Assembly: GCA_029883145.1 (NCBI GenBank)
Contig: JAOUJR010000102.1
Span: 1-6,451 of the forward strand
Length of the DNA stretch: 6,451 nt
Direction of reading: 5' to 3'
Origin: Nitrospirota bacterium
GTDB taxonomy: Bacteria; Nitrospirota; Thermodesulfovibrionia; Thermodesulfovibrionales; SM23-35
Positions 5,971 through 6,451 of the stretch are shown one piece after another. Position 1 is the first letter of the stretch. Every line of letters starts with the position of its first letter. The notes under the pieces were generated by a model. The model ran no database searches. It was given only the letters and a program-made list of their open reading frames with translations, and had not been told where the DNA came from. The translations under genes were made by a program, and so were the position numbers.

Positions 5971-6053
5971 AGTTATCTCAGCCCCAGCCCCAGCCTCAAC
6001 TTTAACCTGTCTTATCTTAGTTATCTCAACCTCAGCCTTAACCTTAACCTGTC
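5971..6053. repeat. Two-copy direct repeat built of degenerate hexamers (ARCCTN)
   Basis: Copy A (5971-6011, 41 bp) and copy B (6019-6053, 35 bp) both begin AGTTATCTC and end AACCTGTC. Between these ends lie degenerate hexamers of the form A-A/G-C-C-C/T-N. Counting the terminal AACCTG, A has five (AGCCCC, AGCCCC, AGCCTC, AACTTT, AACCTG) and B four (AACCTC, AGCCTT, AACCTT, AACCTG). The 6-bp length difference is exactly one hexamer. A 7-bp linker, TTATCTT, separates the copies. The plus strand is almost free of G; the minus strand carries runs of two to four G. Confidence 0.8.
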
Positions 6054-6202
6054 ACTACTGACCCGGACTTGCATTTTCTGCCATTTGCCTCAGCTTTTGC
6101 TGCGATGAAATGTACAAAGGTAGGATGCAGGAGTGGAATCCCGAGCTTGAATGAGGTTCTTTAATTCTTAGAAGAGAAGAAAGCTTTAATGTGACACCCT
6201 TC

Positions 6203-6235
6203 AGGCAATTTGTCCTGACAAAAGACAAATTGCCT
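6203..6235. repeat. Perfect 12-bp inverted repeat, 9-nt spacer
   Basis: AGGCAATTTGTC (6203-6214) and GACAAATTGCCT (6224-6235) are exact reverse complements. A second GACAAA at 6217-6222 lets TTTGTC (6209-6214) form an alternative, shorter hairpin with a 2-nt spacer. No T-run follows on either strand, so a simple terminator is unlikely. It is centred about 95 bp before the start predicted from the sigma-54-like promoter, a usual distance for an activator site. Confidence 0.75.
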
Positions 6236-6289
6236 TACGCAATTACTGTTTCATTTTTAAAATCTCAATAAAATCAATTTGTTGTATGC

Positions 6290-6305
6290 TGGTATTTCTC
6301 TTGCT
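6290..6305 (+). promoter_or_regulatory. Candidate sigma-54 (-24/-12) promoter for the last gene
   Basis: TGGTATTTCTCTTGCT fits the RpoN pattern TGGCAC-N5-TTGCW: TGG at -24, the A of the CAC part, and TTGCT at -12 match, with the required GG-N10-GC spacing (GG 6291-6292, GC 6303-6304). It differs from consensus at two bases of CAC. The predicted start is near 6315, with a leader of about 68 nt to the ATG. No sigma-54 gene or activator is in the window. Confidence 0.45.
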
Positions 6306-6382
6306 TATGTCTCATTAAAAGATAGATTTAACTCTTGTCAATTGATAAAATGAAGATAAAGTAGTACGATTTCGAGGGATAT

Positions 6383-6451
6383 ATGGATATCCGGAAACTC
6401 ATAGGGGTTATCCAGGAGATATTGCATCCTGCGGGGATCGTCGTCGACGGT
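6383..6451 (+). CDS. Start of an unidentified protein (23 codons, cut by window edge)
   Basis: ATG at 6383 is preceded by GAGGG (6374-6378) at four bases. The reading frame stays open to the window end, giving an N-terminus 'MDIRKLIGVIQEILHP' followed by AGIVVDG. This is an amphipathic helix and then a hydrophobic beta-like stretch, with no signal peptide visible so far. Too little is present to name a family. The upstream region has a possible sigma-54 promoter, suggesting regulated expression. Confidence 0.55.
   Translation, partial: MDIRKLIGVIQEILHPAGIVVDG

Larger units (their letters stand above)
5933..6382. other. 450-bp intergenic region rich in repeats and candidate regulatory sites
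   Basis: No open reading frame here looks real. It holds the nested pyrimidine-rich hexamer repeat (5971-6053), the 12-bp inverted repeat (6203-6235) and the sigma-54-like promoter (6290-6305). Between 6054 and 6202 I see nothing recognisable. A weak sigma-70-like pair, TTGTCA (6335-6340) and TAAAGT (6357-6362) with a 16-bp spacer, also lies before the last gene. Confidence 0.6.

Noticed and set aside
5971..6053. CRISPR array
   Set aside because: Only two units, with internal hexamer structure, a 7-bp linker and no unique spacers.
6165..6181. Hairpin TTCTT/AAGAA
   Set aside because: A five-pair AT-rich stem in an A/G-rich tract is expected by chance.

Overview
The window reads as a stretch of bacterial chromosome with ordinary housekeeping genes. 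It comes most likely from an uncultivated Nitrospirota or Desulfobacterota-like lineage. I infer this weakly from three things: the zinc-ribbon threonine synthase, the phosphorylase subtype, and a TGTCATTNCGAG-type intergenic palindrome often met in such genomes. No insertion sequence, phage gene, CRISPR array, tRNA or rRNA was seen.

Layout from left to right. Positions 1-321 (minus) hold the start of threonine synthase, cut by the window edge. A 110-bp AT-rich divergent region follows. Next is a 79-residue helical protein (432-671, plus) that may be a stand-alone, degenerate HisKA-like hairpin. Positions 710-783 are a palindromic repeat able to fold into several stems, lying between this small gene and the convergent rpoD-type sigma factor (834-2264, minus). 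A 360-bp divergent promoter region separates the sigma gene from a GT35 glycogen/maltodextrin phosphorylase homologue (2625-5129, plus). After 80 bp comes a LOG-family nucleotide phosphoribohydrolase homologue (5210-5932, plus). The last intergenic region (5933-6382) contains a candidate terminator, a nested hexamer repeat, a perfect 12-bp inverted repeat and a good match to a sigma-54 (-24/-12) promoter. That promoter faces a gene of which only 23 codons are present.

The genes do not form one pathway: amino-acid synthesis, core transcription, alpha-glucan breakdown and nucleotide hydrolysis sit side by side. Base composition is uneven: rpoD is clearly AT-rich, the phosphorylase intermediate, and the threonine synthase fragment and LOG gene GC-richer.

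The most interesting signal is in the phosphorylase. The reading frame, fold motifs and PLP-lysine motif are intact, but several near-invariant active-site positions are changed: NDTHP became NGTNS, HEYKRQ became HEYNRQ, and GTGNMKF became GTGSMKF. It may be a neofunctionalised or non-catalytic phosphorylase. Second is the possible sigma-54 promoter with a long inverted repeat at enhancer distance.
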